Origin: Planctomycetota bacterium
Lineage (GTDB): Bacteria > Planctomycetota > J058
NCBI GenBank assembly: GCA_019636275.1
Contig: JAHBXY010000011.1
Span: 33,127 to 97,126, forward strand
Direction of reading: 5' to 3'
Length of the DNA stretch: 64,000 nucleotides
Part shown: one piece after another, positions 33,237-40,745 of the stretch
How positions within the stretch are numbered: the stretch's first letter is position 1
Layout of the letters: every line of letters starts with the position of its first letter
Made by a program: the position numbers and the translations under genes
Notes under the pieces: generated by a model
Databases searched by the model: none
Told to the model about the DNA's origin: nothing
The model's input: the letters and a program-made list of their open reading frames with translations, nothing else

Positions 33237-33452
33237 TCAGCGGGCCGGCTCGAGCAGGCGGACGATCGCCTCGGCGACGACCCGGTAGCCGGCCGGGGTC
33301 AGGTGCACCGAGTCGCGCGGGATGTAGAGGTCCGCCGGGCGGCCGGGCGGGGCGGCGCGCCAGGCTGCGGCCAGGTCGATCACCTCCGCGTCGAGCCCGG
33401 CCACGAACGACGCCATGCGCGCGTGGTGGGTCACGTCGAGGTCGAATGCTGT
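33237..33452 (-). pseudogene. C-terminal remnant of an SGNH/GDSL hydrolase
   Basis: About 70 codons ending at TGA 33237. They contain HARMASFVAGLDAEVIDLAA and then DSVHLTPAGYRVVAEAIVRL, the Asp-x-x-His catalytic block V of SGNH hydrolases. The Gly-Asp-Ser and Asn blocks of a full enzyme (about 200 residues) are missing. The frame runs into the stop of the neighbouring lipoprotein gene at about 33460, so the N-terminal two thirds appear deleted. A GTG at 33434 could start a 65-residue peptide, but that would have no catalytic serine. I treat it as a broken gene. Confidence 0.6.
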
Positions 33453-33462
33453 AACCCCACGG

Positions 33463-34161
33463 TCAGCGCGGCTCGGCCCCGGCCGCCCGCGCCATGGCCT
33501 TCGCCACGATGAGGCCGCGGGCCACGCCGCCCTGCGCGTCCACGACGACGACGGAGATCAGGTGGTCGGCGGCGAGCCCGAGCCACGTCACACCCCAGGG
33601 GGCCTCGCGCCCGTCGATCGTCCAGGTGACGCGGTAGGTGCGCCCGTCCTCGCCCGGCGCCGTGTCCTGGACCGCGACCGGCGGACGCCCGAGGGCCGCG
33701 CGCAGGCGCGCCGGCAGCAGGCCGTCCAGGGCGAGCTGCGCCTCGATCGCGCGCGCCGGGTCGGGCGGGTCCGGCTGGTGGAGCGGGGCGAGGGCGTGCA
33801 GCGCCATGCTCACCCGCCGGAGCGCGGGGAGCCCTCCGCCTGCCACGAGCTCCGCGCCCACCTCGAAGGTCTCGCCGGGATCGGAGAGCAGGCCCGGCGG
33901 CGCGATCGCCGCGATCGACGCCCCGCCGTCGAGCCGGTAGCCGACGAACGGCGGCTCCGCCTCGCGCGTCCCCGCGGGCAGCCAGGTGAGGTGATACGGA
34001 GGCAGGCCGTCGCCGCCCACTCCGGGGCGGTACTCCCCGGGCAGCGACGCGGCCACCTGCCGCACGTGCACCTCCTCCGGCAGGAGCTCGTGCAGCGGCC
34101 GCGCGCCGCTCGAGCAGCCGCTGACCAGGACCACGACGAGGACGAGCGAGCGTGCGCGCAT
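33463..34161 (-). CDS. Predicted lipoprotein of unknown function
   Basis: A 232-residue protein with a lipoprotein signal, MRARSLVLVVVLVSGCSSG, whose Cys is the first mature residue. The mature part has no domain I recognise. It contains RTYRVTWTIDGREAPWGVTW and LAADHLISVVVVDAQGGVAR, strand-rich stretches suggesting a compact beta domain. ATG 34161 gives the lipobox at normal distance. A GTG at 34179 would add six residues. It precedes the SGNH remnant and follows the cysteine-cluster gene on the same strand, so the three may once have been one unit. Confidence 0.6.
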   Translation of the reverse strand: MRARSLVLVVVLVSGCSSGARPLHELLPEEVHVRQVAASLPGEYRPGVGGDGLPPYHLTWLPAGTREAEPPFVGYRLDGGASIAAIAPPGLLSDPGETFEVGAELVAGGGLPALRRVSMALHALAPLHQPDPPDPARAIEAQLALDGLLPARLRAALGRPPVAVQDTAPGEDGRTYRVTWTIDGREAPWGVTWLGLAADHLISVVVVDAQGGVARGLIVAKAMARAAGAEPR

Positions 34162-34175
34162 GGCCGGGAGAGTCC

Positions 34176-34568
34176 TCACGGCTCGCGGGGCGTCGGGGCC
34201 CCGGAAGCGTCACCGAAGAAGCCGCAGCCGGCCTGTGGCCCGTCGGGGTTCACGCCCTTGTAGATCCGGCACAGGTAGGGCCGCCGGTCGTAGATCGCGC
34301 AGGCGGCCTTGCCGTCGTCGGCCGTGATCAGGTGCCGGCAGGGCTGGTCGAGCTTGACGCCCCAGTAGGTCTTCCCGTCGGGGCCCTTGGCCGTGAACGT
34401 GGCCAGGTCGTGGTACTCGACCCACTTCTTCGTGTCCCGCTCCTTGAACAGGTCGAGCGGGCCTTGCCACAGGTAGACCGAGCGGCAGGAGTTGCCGCAG
34501 CGGATGCACCCGAGCGCGGCGGCCTCGTCGACGGCGGCCTCGGGGGCGAACTCGTCCGTGACGTCCAC
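34176..34568 (-). CDS. YkgJ-like cysteine-cluster protein
   Basis: A protein of at least 130 residues of the YkgJ/CxxCxxCC type, which probably binds zinc or an iron-sulfur cluster. Visible cysteines are in LGCIRCGNSCRSVY, DQPCRHLI, AACAIYDRRPYLCRIYKG and QAGCGFFGD, the usual spacing. GTG 34568 is the first conventional start. The frame stays open upstream through an acidic stretch (GDDDDDRPDAWEPD) to a CTG at 34661 that overlaps the preceding gene's TGA, so the true N-terminus may be about 30 residues longer. Function of the family is not settled. Confidence 0.75.
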   Translation of the reverse strand: MDVTDEFAPEAAVDEAAALGCIRCGNSCRSVYLWQGPLDLFKERDTKKWVEYHDLATFTAKGPDGKTYWGVKLDQPCRHLITADDGKAACAIYDRRPYLCRIYKGVNPDGPQAGCGFFGDASGAPTPREP

Positions 34569-34657
34569 CGGCGGCGGCGCCGCCGCGTCCGGCTCCCAGG
34601 CGTCCGGCCGATCGTCGTCGTCGTCGCCAGCCGGCAGTTCGTCGCTCGGACCGGGGC

Positions 34658-35698
34658 TCAGAACGTGTGCTCCGCCCCGGCGCCCGGCAGCGTGACCTGA
34701 CGGCCCTGCAGCCAGCCGAGCGCGCGCAGGAGCACGGCGCGGTCCTGCGAGAGCGGGTTGGGCAGCGGGTAGCGCTCGAGGACCACCGGGCTCTTCGCCT
34801 TGACGAAGCGGTCGCGCGCCTGGACGGCGGCGCGCACGTGGGCCACGTCCTCGCGGTGGACGAGGAGGTAGGCGCGCGTGCCGCTGGGGGTCAGGTCGTC
34901 GCCGACCGCCGCGCCGAGGTTCGGGCCGACGGCCACGACGCCGGCGACGAGGTCGGGGTGGTGCAGGGCCACGGTCAGGGCCATGGTCCCGGCCGCCCCC
35001 TCGCCCGCGACCAGCGCGCGCAGCGGGGCGTCGCCGGGGCGCCGGACCTGGGCGACGAGCGCGCGCAGGCGCTCGACGACGACGAACTCCACCCGCTCGT
35101 CCCACACGAACGCGTCGCGCAGGGGCACGCCCTGCGGGACCACGATCGCCCAGCGCGGCAGCAGCGTCCGCAGGCGCTCCAGGTCGCGCGCCGGGGCGGC
35201 CCGCTGGTCGTGGACCCACACCAGCACGCCCTCGGGCGGCGCGTCGCCGGTCGGGACGTGCGTGAGCGCGTCGCCCACCTGGCCCAGGAGGGCCGCCTCG
35301 AACTCGGAGATCGCCGCCCGGAACGCCGGCGTGCGGCGGATCGGGTCGAAGTCGAGGTCGCGCGACATGTGGCCCAGGTCGACGAAGCCCAGGCGGAACG
35401 CGTCGCGCAGGGCCACGACGGCCTTGTCGGCCTGCTCGCCGAGCGCGTAGGTGCAGGCGAGGTTGTAGTGCGACACCGCCTGGTTGGGGAACAGCTCGAT
35501 GCAGCGCTTGAACAGCGCCTCCGAGCGGCGCAGGTCGCGGCGCGTGATCGCCTCGAGCCCCTCGCTGAACAGCCGGCTGAACTCCGCCTGCCGCTCGGCC
35601 TCCGGGTCGGCCTGCTGCTGCGCCTGGCGCTGCTGCGCCTGCGCGGCGCCGGCCGTGACTGCGAAGAAGAAGGCGAGGGCGGTGAGCGTCCGCGTCAT
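34658..35698 (-). CDS. Exported TPR protein with alpha/beta-hydrolase-like C-terminal half
   Basis: A 346-residue protein with a signal peptide (MTRTLTALAFFFAVTAGAAQ) cleaved near AQAQQ, a Gln-rich linker and one or two TPR units (FKRCIELFPNQAVSHYNLAC and the helix after it). A domain then follows with strand-turn-helix features of alpha/beta hydrolases: ALVAGEGAAGTMALTVALHH in place of a GxSxG elbow (here GEGAAG, so the nucleophilic Ser is absent), then VVAVGPNLGAA and AYLLVHREDVAHV. It is probably a non-catalytic or altered hydrolase fold. ATG 35698 follows AGGAGGGG. It is exported to the periplasm. Confidence 0.65.
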   Translation of the reverse strand: MTRTLTALAFFFAVTAGAAQAQQRQAQQQADPEAERQAEFSRLFSEGLEAITRRDLRRSEALFKRCIELFPNQAVSHYNLACTYALGEQADKAVVALRDAFRLGFVDLGHMSRDLDFDPIRRTPAFRAAISEFEAALLGQVGDALTHVPTGDAPPEGVLVWVHDQRAAPARDLERLRTLLPRWAIVVPQGVPLRDAFVWDERVEFVVVERLRALVAQVRRPGDAPLRALVAGEGAAGTMALTVALHHPDLVAGVVAVGPNLGAAVGDDLTPSGTRAYLLVHREDVAHVRAAVQARDRFVKAKSPVVLERYPLPNPLSQDRAVLLRALGWLQGRQVTLPGAGAEHTF

Positions 35699-35754
35699 GG
35701 AGATCCCCCTCCTGAGATGGGCTCTCCTATACCACGATGTGTGGCGTCCCTGGC

Positions 35755-36312
35755 CTACCACCTCGGGTTCGTCTTCGACGTCAGCACGTGGTCGCGCCAC
35801 GCGCCGGCGAGGTGCAGGTAGTCGCGCGCGTAGCCCTCGACGACGAAGCCCAGCCGCCGCAGGAGCCCGCCGCTGCGCTGGTTGTGCGGCTGGTAGGCCG
35901 CCTCGACGCGGTGCAGGCCCAGGTCGTCCCAGGCGAAGTCGAGCGCCGCCTCGAGCGCCTCGCGCATGAGCCCCTTGCCCTCGTGGCGGTGGTCGAGGCC
36001 GAACCCCAGCTTGCAGGCCAGGAGCGGGCCGCGCACGATCTCGGTCAGGTTCACCGAGCCGATCACCTCGCCCGGCCCGGGGAGGACGATGAACAGGCGC
36101 GCGGCCCGGTCGTCGGCGAGGTCCTGGAGCGAGCGGCGCAGCCGCCCCGCCCAGTAGGCGCGCGTGTAGAACTCGGCCGGCCGTCCGGGCTCCCAGGGCT
36201 CGAGGTGCTCGCGGTTCTCCTCGTAGTAGGCGACCACGCGCTCCGCGTCCTCGGGCAGCGGCTGGGTGAGGACGAGGCGCGTCGTCTCGAGCGTCACGGG
36301 CGCGCGGGGCAC
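35755..36312 (-). CDS. GNAT acetyltransferase (RimJ/RimL-like)
   Basis: A 185-residue N-acetyltransferase. The family pattern is clear: TLETTRLVLTQPLPEDAERV at the N-terminus, FIVLPGPGEVIGSVNLTEIV, then the acetyl-CoA loop region GFGLDHRHEGKGLMREALEA (Q/RxxGxG/A type) and HRVEAAYQPHNQRSGGLLRR with a LGFVVEGYARDYLHLAG end. RimJ-type enzymes acetylate ribosomal or other protein N-termini. GTG 36312 was chosen; a second GTG five codons on (36297) fits the family equally. It begins five bases after the stop of the giant SelO-like gene. Confidence 0.9.
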   Translation of the reverse strand: MPRAPVTLETTRLVLTQPLPEDAERVVAYYEENREHLEPWEPGRPAEFYTRAYWAGRLRRSLQDLADDRAARLFIVLPGPGEVIGSVNLTEIVRGPLLACKLGFGLDHRHEGKGLMREALEAALDFAWDDLGLHRVEAAYQPHNQRSGGLLRRLGFVVEGYARDYLHLAGAWRDHVLTSKTNPRW

Positions 36313-36316
36313 GCGC

Positions 36317-39300
36317 TCACCTGTCGGTCGCGCGCTCGAGCGCGCCGGAGAGGCCCGGCGTCGGCGCCGGGGCGGCCGCCGCCGGCGCCCCCAGGTCGAG
36401 CGCGCCGCCGTCGCCGCGGTAGAGGCGCTCGTCGTGCGTGCGCGTGAGCGCCACGAGCGCCAGCGCGTCGTCGACAGCCCCGCGCCGCTCGCCCGCCAGG
36501 GCGCGCGCGGCGAGCTCGAGCACGGCCCGCTCGTCGTCGTAGGTCTCGAGCCGGTTGCGCGAGGCGTTGCGCAGGCGGTCGTCGAGCGCGCCCTCGGCCC
36601 GGCCGCGGCCCAGGCGCGCGAACGGGTCGGTCCGCCCGCCCCACGGGTCGCCGGCGGCCCCGGGGCGCGCCCCGCGCGCCAGCCAGTCGGCGTGCTCGAG
36701 CCCGGCCAGCAGGTCGCCCCCGCGCCGGTTGCCCTCGTAGACCGCGCGCAGGTTGGCGTCGCGGTCGCGCAGGTAGGCCGCCGTGTACTCCTCGACCTCG
36801 CGCGTGATCGTCGCCTCGTCCTCGCGCGCCCGCGCGTCGGCGTACGCCTCGAGCGAGCCGTGGCGCGCCTCAATGTTGCGCCGCAGGGCCGGCTGCGAGG
36901 CCAGGCGCGCCAGCGCCGCCGCCCGCTCGTCGGCCAGGATCTTGGCCCGCCGCGCCGCCTTCTCCAGGCGGCTGGCGTAGAGGACCTCGTCCTGGTGCAG
37001 GGGCCCGTAGAGGAAGTTGCGGTACTCGCCCCAGGCCTCGTGGTGGCGCGCGACCGCCTCGCGCACCTGCTCGGGGGTCGAGGCCGGGTCGCCCGTGACG
37101 CGCAGGAGGTCGCGCGCGGCGTCGGCCACCTCGCGCCGCGCCGCGGCCAGGTCCATCGCCGCGCGCACGCGCGTCTCGATCTCCTCGGCCAGGTAGAGGA
37201 CGACCGCCGTCTCGGCCGCCGTGTAGAACCACCCGCCGACCTTCGCCAGGCGCGCCGCCGCCGCGCTCGTGCGGGCGACGCTCGCCGCCGCGCCGGGCTT
37301 GCGCAGGTCGGTCACCCACCTGATCGAGGCCACGCCGGCCTTCACCGCCGTCGACGAGAGGCCCAGCGCGCCGACCGAGATCGCGAACGCCTTCCCCTCG
37401 AAGTGGCCGCCCACGATCATGGGCAGGGCGATGCCCGTGGCCAGGACGACGTTGGTCTTCAGCACGCCGTTGACGAACTGCGGCTTGACGAACTTCTGCA
37501 GGTACTTGACGTAGGCGATCTCGCCCGCGCGCGCGCCGACGACGAACAGCCCGTAGTGCGTGTAGAAGTCGGTCGTCAGGAGGCCGTCGAAGAACTCCTC
37601 GATGCGCAGGCGGTCGCCCGTCTTGACGACGACCGCCAGCTCCTTGAGGAACAGCGCCATGGCGAAGTGGACCAGGCCGTTGGCCTCACGCAGGGCGCGG
37701 TCGCCGGACGCGCGGCGCCAGTCGATCGTGCCGTCGACGCGCCGGTGGCGGGCGAACGGGTCGGCCTCGCCGCGGGCCTCGCGCGCCAGCGCCGCGGCGC
37801 GGCCCTCGGTCGTGCCGTAGCGGGCGAAGTCGCGGATGCGCTCGAGGAGCGTGGCCGGCGCGCGCTCGCCGTCGAAGGCCGAGAGCGTGCGCCGCAGGTC
37901 GGCCTCGGTCAGGTTGGTGAGCCCCGCCCGGCGCAGGGCCCGCACGGCCTCCGCGTCGGCGGCGCGCTCGGAGCGGATCCCGGCCGCGTGGGCGAGCTCG
38001 TGGGCGAAGATCAGCCCGAGCGCCCGCGCGCGGAAGCCGGCCCGCTCGGCGGCCGGCAGCTCGGCCGCCTTCGCCTCGACGGCGGCGATCAGGCCGGTGG
38101 TGATCCGCACCATGTTGCGCTCGGCGAGCAGCCGCGCGTCGACCTCGTTGGTCGCCTCGAGCGAGAGCGTCGTCTCGGTCACGCGCGCCAGGGCCGAGCG
38201 CAGGGCGGCGCGCTCGCCCTCGGACGCCGCCTCGACGCGCTCGGCGCCGCGCGCCAGCGTCCCGGCGCGGGCCGCCTCGAAGATCCGGTTCAGCTCGGCG
38301 TCGGTGATCGAGGGGATGCGCAGCTCGCCCGCGACCCCGCGCCCGCGCGGCGCGAAGCCCTCGCCCTCGGGGTGGGTGATCCGGCGCTCGAGGCGCGTCA
38401 GGTCGGCGCGGTCGGGCGCGGCGAAGCGGTAGCCCCGGTAGTTGCGCCCCTCCTGGTTCAGCCAGCGGTCGCCCTCGCGCACCCAGAAGGCGCCCTCGAT
38501 CGCGCCGAGCTGCCCGCTGCGCACCGGCGCCTCGAAGATCAGCGCCGGGCGGCCGTCGCGGCCCGTGCCGAGCGTGCCCGAGACGTCCTGGTGGCTGGCC
38601 CAGGCGTCGGTCGTGAAGCGGTAGAGCGTCGAGCGCGCCTGCGACTCGCTCACGACGCTGCCGTCGAGCGAGGTGAGGCGGAAGCCGCCCTCGACCGGCG
38701 TGAGCGGCAGCTCGACGCGGACGAAGCGGCCGCCGTCGGCCGCCGAGCGCACGGCGTAGTTCAGCCCCTCGGCGGTGCGGGCGCCCGACAGCACGCTGCC
38801 GTCGGCGAGCCGCGCCAGGCGCTCGCCCGCCATGAGCGCCTCGACGTCGCGGACGCCCGTGTCGACGAGCCGCTCCATCTCGCCGCGCAGCGCCGTCGGG
38901 TCGCCGGTGCGCTCGTAGTCGGCGATCAGCGTCGTGAGCCGCTCGTTGAGCGCCTTGCGCGCCAGGGCGTCGAGGCTCACGTTCTCCAGGCCGGCGCGCG
39001 TCTCGACCGAGCGCTCGAACGAGCGCCGGTCGTCGTAGAGGTCGGACCCGTTCGTCCAGGCGGCCGACATGACCCGCTTGTGCAGGTCGGCCAGGGCGTC
39101 GGCCCCGCGGCGGGCGGCCTCGCGGTCGGCCGGGCGGTCGGCGTCGACCTTCAGGGCCTCGAACACGCGCTCGCCGGTGAGCGTCCCGCGCGCGCCCGCG
39201 CCCGCGACCTCGCGCAGGGCGTTGAACACGTCGGCGACGCTGCCGCGGCGCACGTCGTTGCGCTCGATGTTCATCTCGACGTCGTTGGTGAGCGCGCCCA

Positions 39301-40540
39301 GCTCGTGCACCTTGTCGGCGAAGCCGCGCACGAGCGTCGGCTCGGCCGCGCGCAGCCGCTCGGCGGCCGCCCGCTTGAGGCCCGCCGCCTCGAGCAGCTT
39401 GAGCTCGAGCTGCCGCTGGTAGCTCTCGCGGTAGTAGGCGGCGATGTCGAAGGTCGCCCACTTGAAGCCGGGCTTGCCGCGCGCCTCCTCGGCCACCGAC
39501 GAGTAGCTCTGGAGGTCGCGGACGCGCCACTCGTTCTCCGACTCGAAGCGCAGGTCGGCGCGCACGCGGCCGGTGCCGTCGGTGTAGTCGAGGACGTGCA
39601 CGGGCGCCGTGCGCGGCTGGCTGGTGACCGTGCCCAGGTCGAGCATGCCCCCGTCGAAGCTCTTGTTGCCCGGCGAGAGGCCGCCGTGGAGGATCCGGTG
39701 CCGGTAGAGCTCGGCCGCCGTGCCCGCGTGGCGGTCGGCGACGCGCCGGAGCGACTCGGGCAGGTCGACGACCGCGCGGCCGCCCTCGACGCGCCGCACG
39801 AGCGTGCCGGTCGCCTCGAGCATGTTGATCAGGGCCTCGAAGTTCTGGCTGCGGCTGAAGCCCTCGGCCAGGAGGTGGGCCGGGCGGAGCTGGTGGCCGG
39901 CGCGGATGATCAGCGCCCGCCGCTCGCGCCCGCCGTCCTCCCACACCGTGGCGTCGCCCGTGTCGATCACGGCCAGGATCCGCGTCGAGCCCGAGCGGAA
40001 CAGGTTCGTGCCCACCTCGCCCCACACCGCCTCGAGGATCCCCTCCTTGAGCGGCGCGCCGCCGTGGCGGTGGCTGTAGTGCGTGTTGTTCGAGACGAGC
40101 GGGGTGACGCCGACGCCCTTGACGTTGAGGTTGAAGCGGCCGAAGAAGGCCGCGCGCCCGGCGCCCTGGTTGTAGCCCATGCCCCAGCCGCCGTAGCGGT
40201 CGGCGAACATCTCCACCGTCGGCCGGCCGGTCGCCGCCTCGCCCGGCTTGAGCAGGCGAAACGACAGGTGGCGCACCAGCTCGCGCTCGAACTCGGGCGT
40301 CATGCGATGGCCGCGCGGCACCTCGAGGCCCAGCGCCTCGGCGAGCTGCCAGTTGAACCAGACGACCTTGCCTGGCTCGTTGACGCCGGTCAGCCGCACG
40401 AAGCGGTCGGCTCCCAGCGTCTCGACGATCGGCGGCACGCCGCTCGAGAGCGACGAGGTCGGCTCCGGCTGCCCGAGGGCGGGGAGGGCGAGGAGCAGCG
40501 CGAGCAGGGTCGCGGCGCGCACGGGACGGGTCCGGCTCAT
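36317..40540 (-). CDS. Giant exported protein: SelO-like pseudokinase region plus HExxH metallopeptidase-like region
   Basis: A 1407-residue protein with a signal peptide (MSRTRPVRAATLLALLLALP). Residues about 35-330 follow the SelO/YdiU (protein AMPylase) pattern: VVWFNWQLAEALGL, NVKGVGVTP (Lys141, as in SelO KGxGxTP), a Glu-rich helix, then HGGLSPGNKS and MLDLG (Asn292, Asp301). SelO has HGxxNTDNMS and IDYG there; the proposed catalytic-base Asp is Gly here. A central FAHELAHAAG (His847, Glu848, His851) followed by SERAAD (Glu858) looks like a gluzincin zinc site. Hydrophobic segments near 1000-1110 may span membrane. The helical tail is unassigned. ATG 40540 starts it. The SelO link is motif-based. 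Confidence 0.6.
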   Translation of the reverse strand: MSRTRPVRAATLLALLLALPALGQPEPTSSLSSGVPPIVETLGADRFVRLTGVNEPGKVVWFNWQLAEALGLEVPRGHRMTPEFERELVRHLSFRLLKPGEAATGRPTVEMFADRYGGWGMGYNQGAGRAAFFGRFNLNVKGVGVTPLVSNNTHYSHRHGGAPLKEGILEAVWGEVGTNLFRSGSTRILAVIDTGDATVWEDGGRERRALIIRAGHQLRPAHLLAEGFSRSQNFEALINMLEATGTLVRRVEGGRAVVDLPESLRRVADRHAGTAAELYRHRILHGGLSPGNKSFDGGMLDLGTVTSQPRTAPVHVLDYTDGTGRVRADLRFESENEWRVRDLQSYSSVAEEARGKPGFKWATFDIAAYYRESYQRQLELKLLEAAGLKRAAAERLRAAEPTLVRGFADKVHELGALTNDVEMNIERNDVRRGSVADVFNALREVAGAGARGTLTGERVFEALKVDADRPADREAARRGADALADLHKRVMSAAWTNGSDLYDDRRSFERSVETRAGLENVSLDALARKALNERLTTLIADYERTGDPTALRGEMERLVDTGVRDVEALMAGERLARLADGSVLSGARTAEGLNYAVRSAADGGRFVRVELPLTPVEGGFRLTSLDGSVVSESQARSTLYRFTTDAWASHQDVSGTLGTGRDGRPALIFEAPVRSGQLGAIEGAFWVREGDRWLNQEGRNYRGYRFAAPDRADLTRLERRITHPEGEGFAPRGRGVAGELRIPSITDAELNRIFEAARAGTLARGAERVEAASEGERAALRSALARVTETTLSLEATNEVDARLLAERNMVRITTGLIAAVEAKAAELPAAERAGFRARALGLIFAHELAHAAGIRSERAADAEAVRALRRAGLTNLTEADLRRTLSAFDGERAPATLLERIRDFARYGTTEGRAAALAREARGEADPFARHRRVDGTIDWRRASGDRALREANGLVHFAMALFLKELAVVVKTGDRLRIEEFFDGLLTTDFYTHYGLFVVGARAGEIAYVKYLQKFVKPQFVNGVLKTNVVLATGIALPMIVGGHFEGKAFAISVGALGLSSTAVKAGVASIRWVTDLRKPGAAASVARTSAAAARLAKVGGWFYTAAETAVVLYLAEEIETRVRAAMDLAAARREVADAARDLLRVTGDPASTPEQVREAVARHHEAWGEYRNFLYGPLHQDEVLYASRLEKAARRAKILADERAAALARLASQPALRRNIEARHGSLEAYADARAREDEATITREVEEYTAAYLRDRDANLRAVYEGNRRGGDLLAGLEHADWLARGARPGAAGDPWGGRTDPFARLGRGRAEGALDDRLRNASRNRLETYDDERAVLELAARALAGERRGAVDDALALVALTRTHDERLYRGDGGALDLGAPAAAAPAPTPGLSGALERATDR

Positions 40541-40745
40541 GGGGGTCCAGTTAAGCAAGACGCACGCCCGGACTCAACGGGCTGTTGATCCAGGGGTTGT
40601 GCGTGTCGGGTTGGTTGCGTTTCGGACCCGGGTGCGCCCGAAGCGGTGCGGATTTCGAGGGAGACGCTCGGTTCCGCTCGCGTGGTAACCAGGCCTTCTC
40701 CGTCGCCGTTGCCGTCGCGGCCTCGCGCCCCTAGGGTGAACGGTG

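Noticed and set aside
36266..40588. A 1440-codon open frame on the + strand
   Set aside because: It is antisense to the SelO-like gene, is Arg/Ala/Val low-complexity and has no motif. Such shadows are expected at this G+C content.
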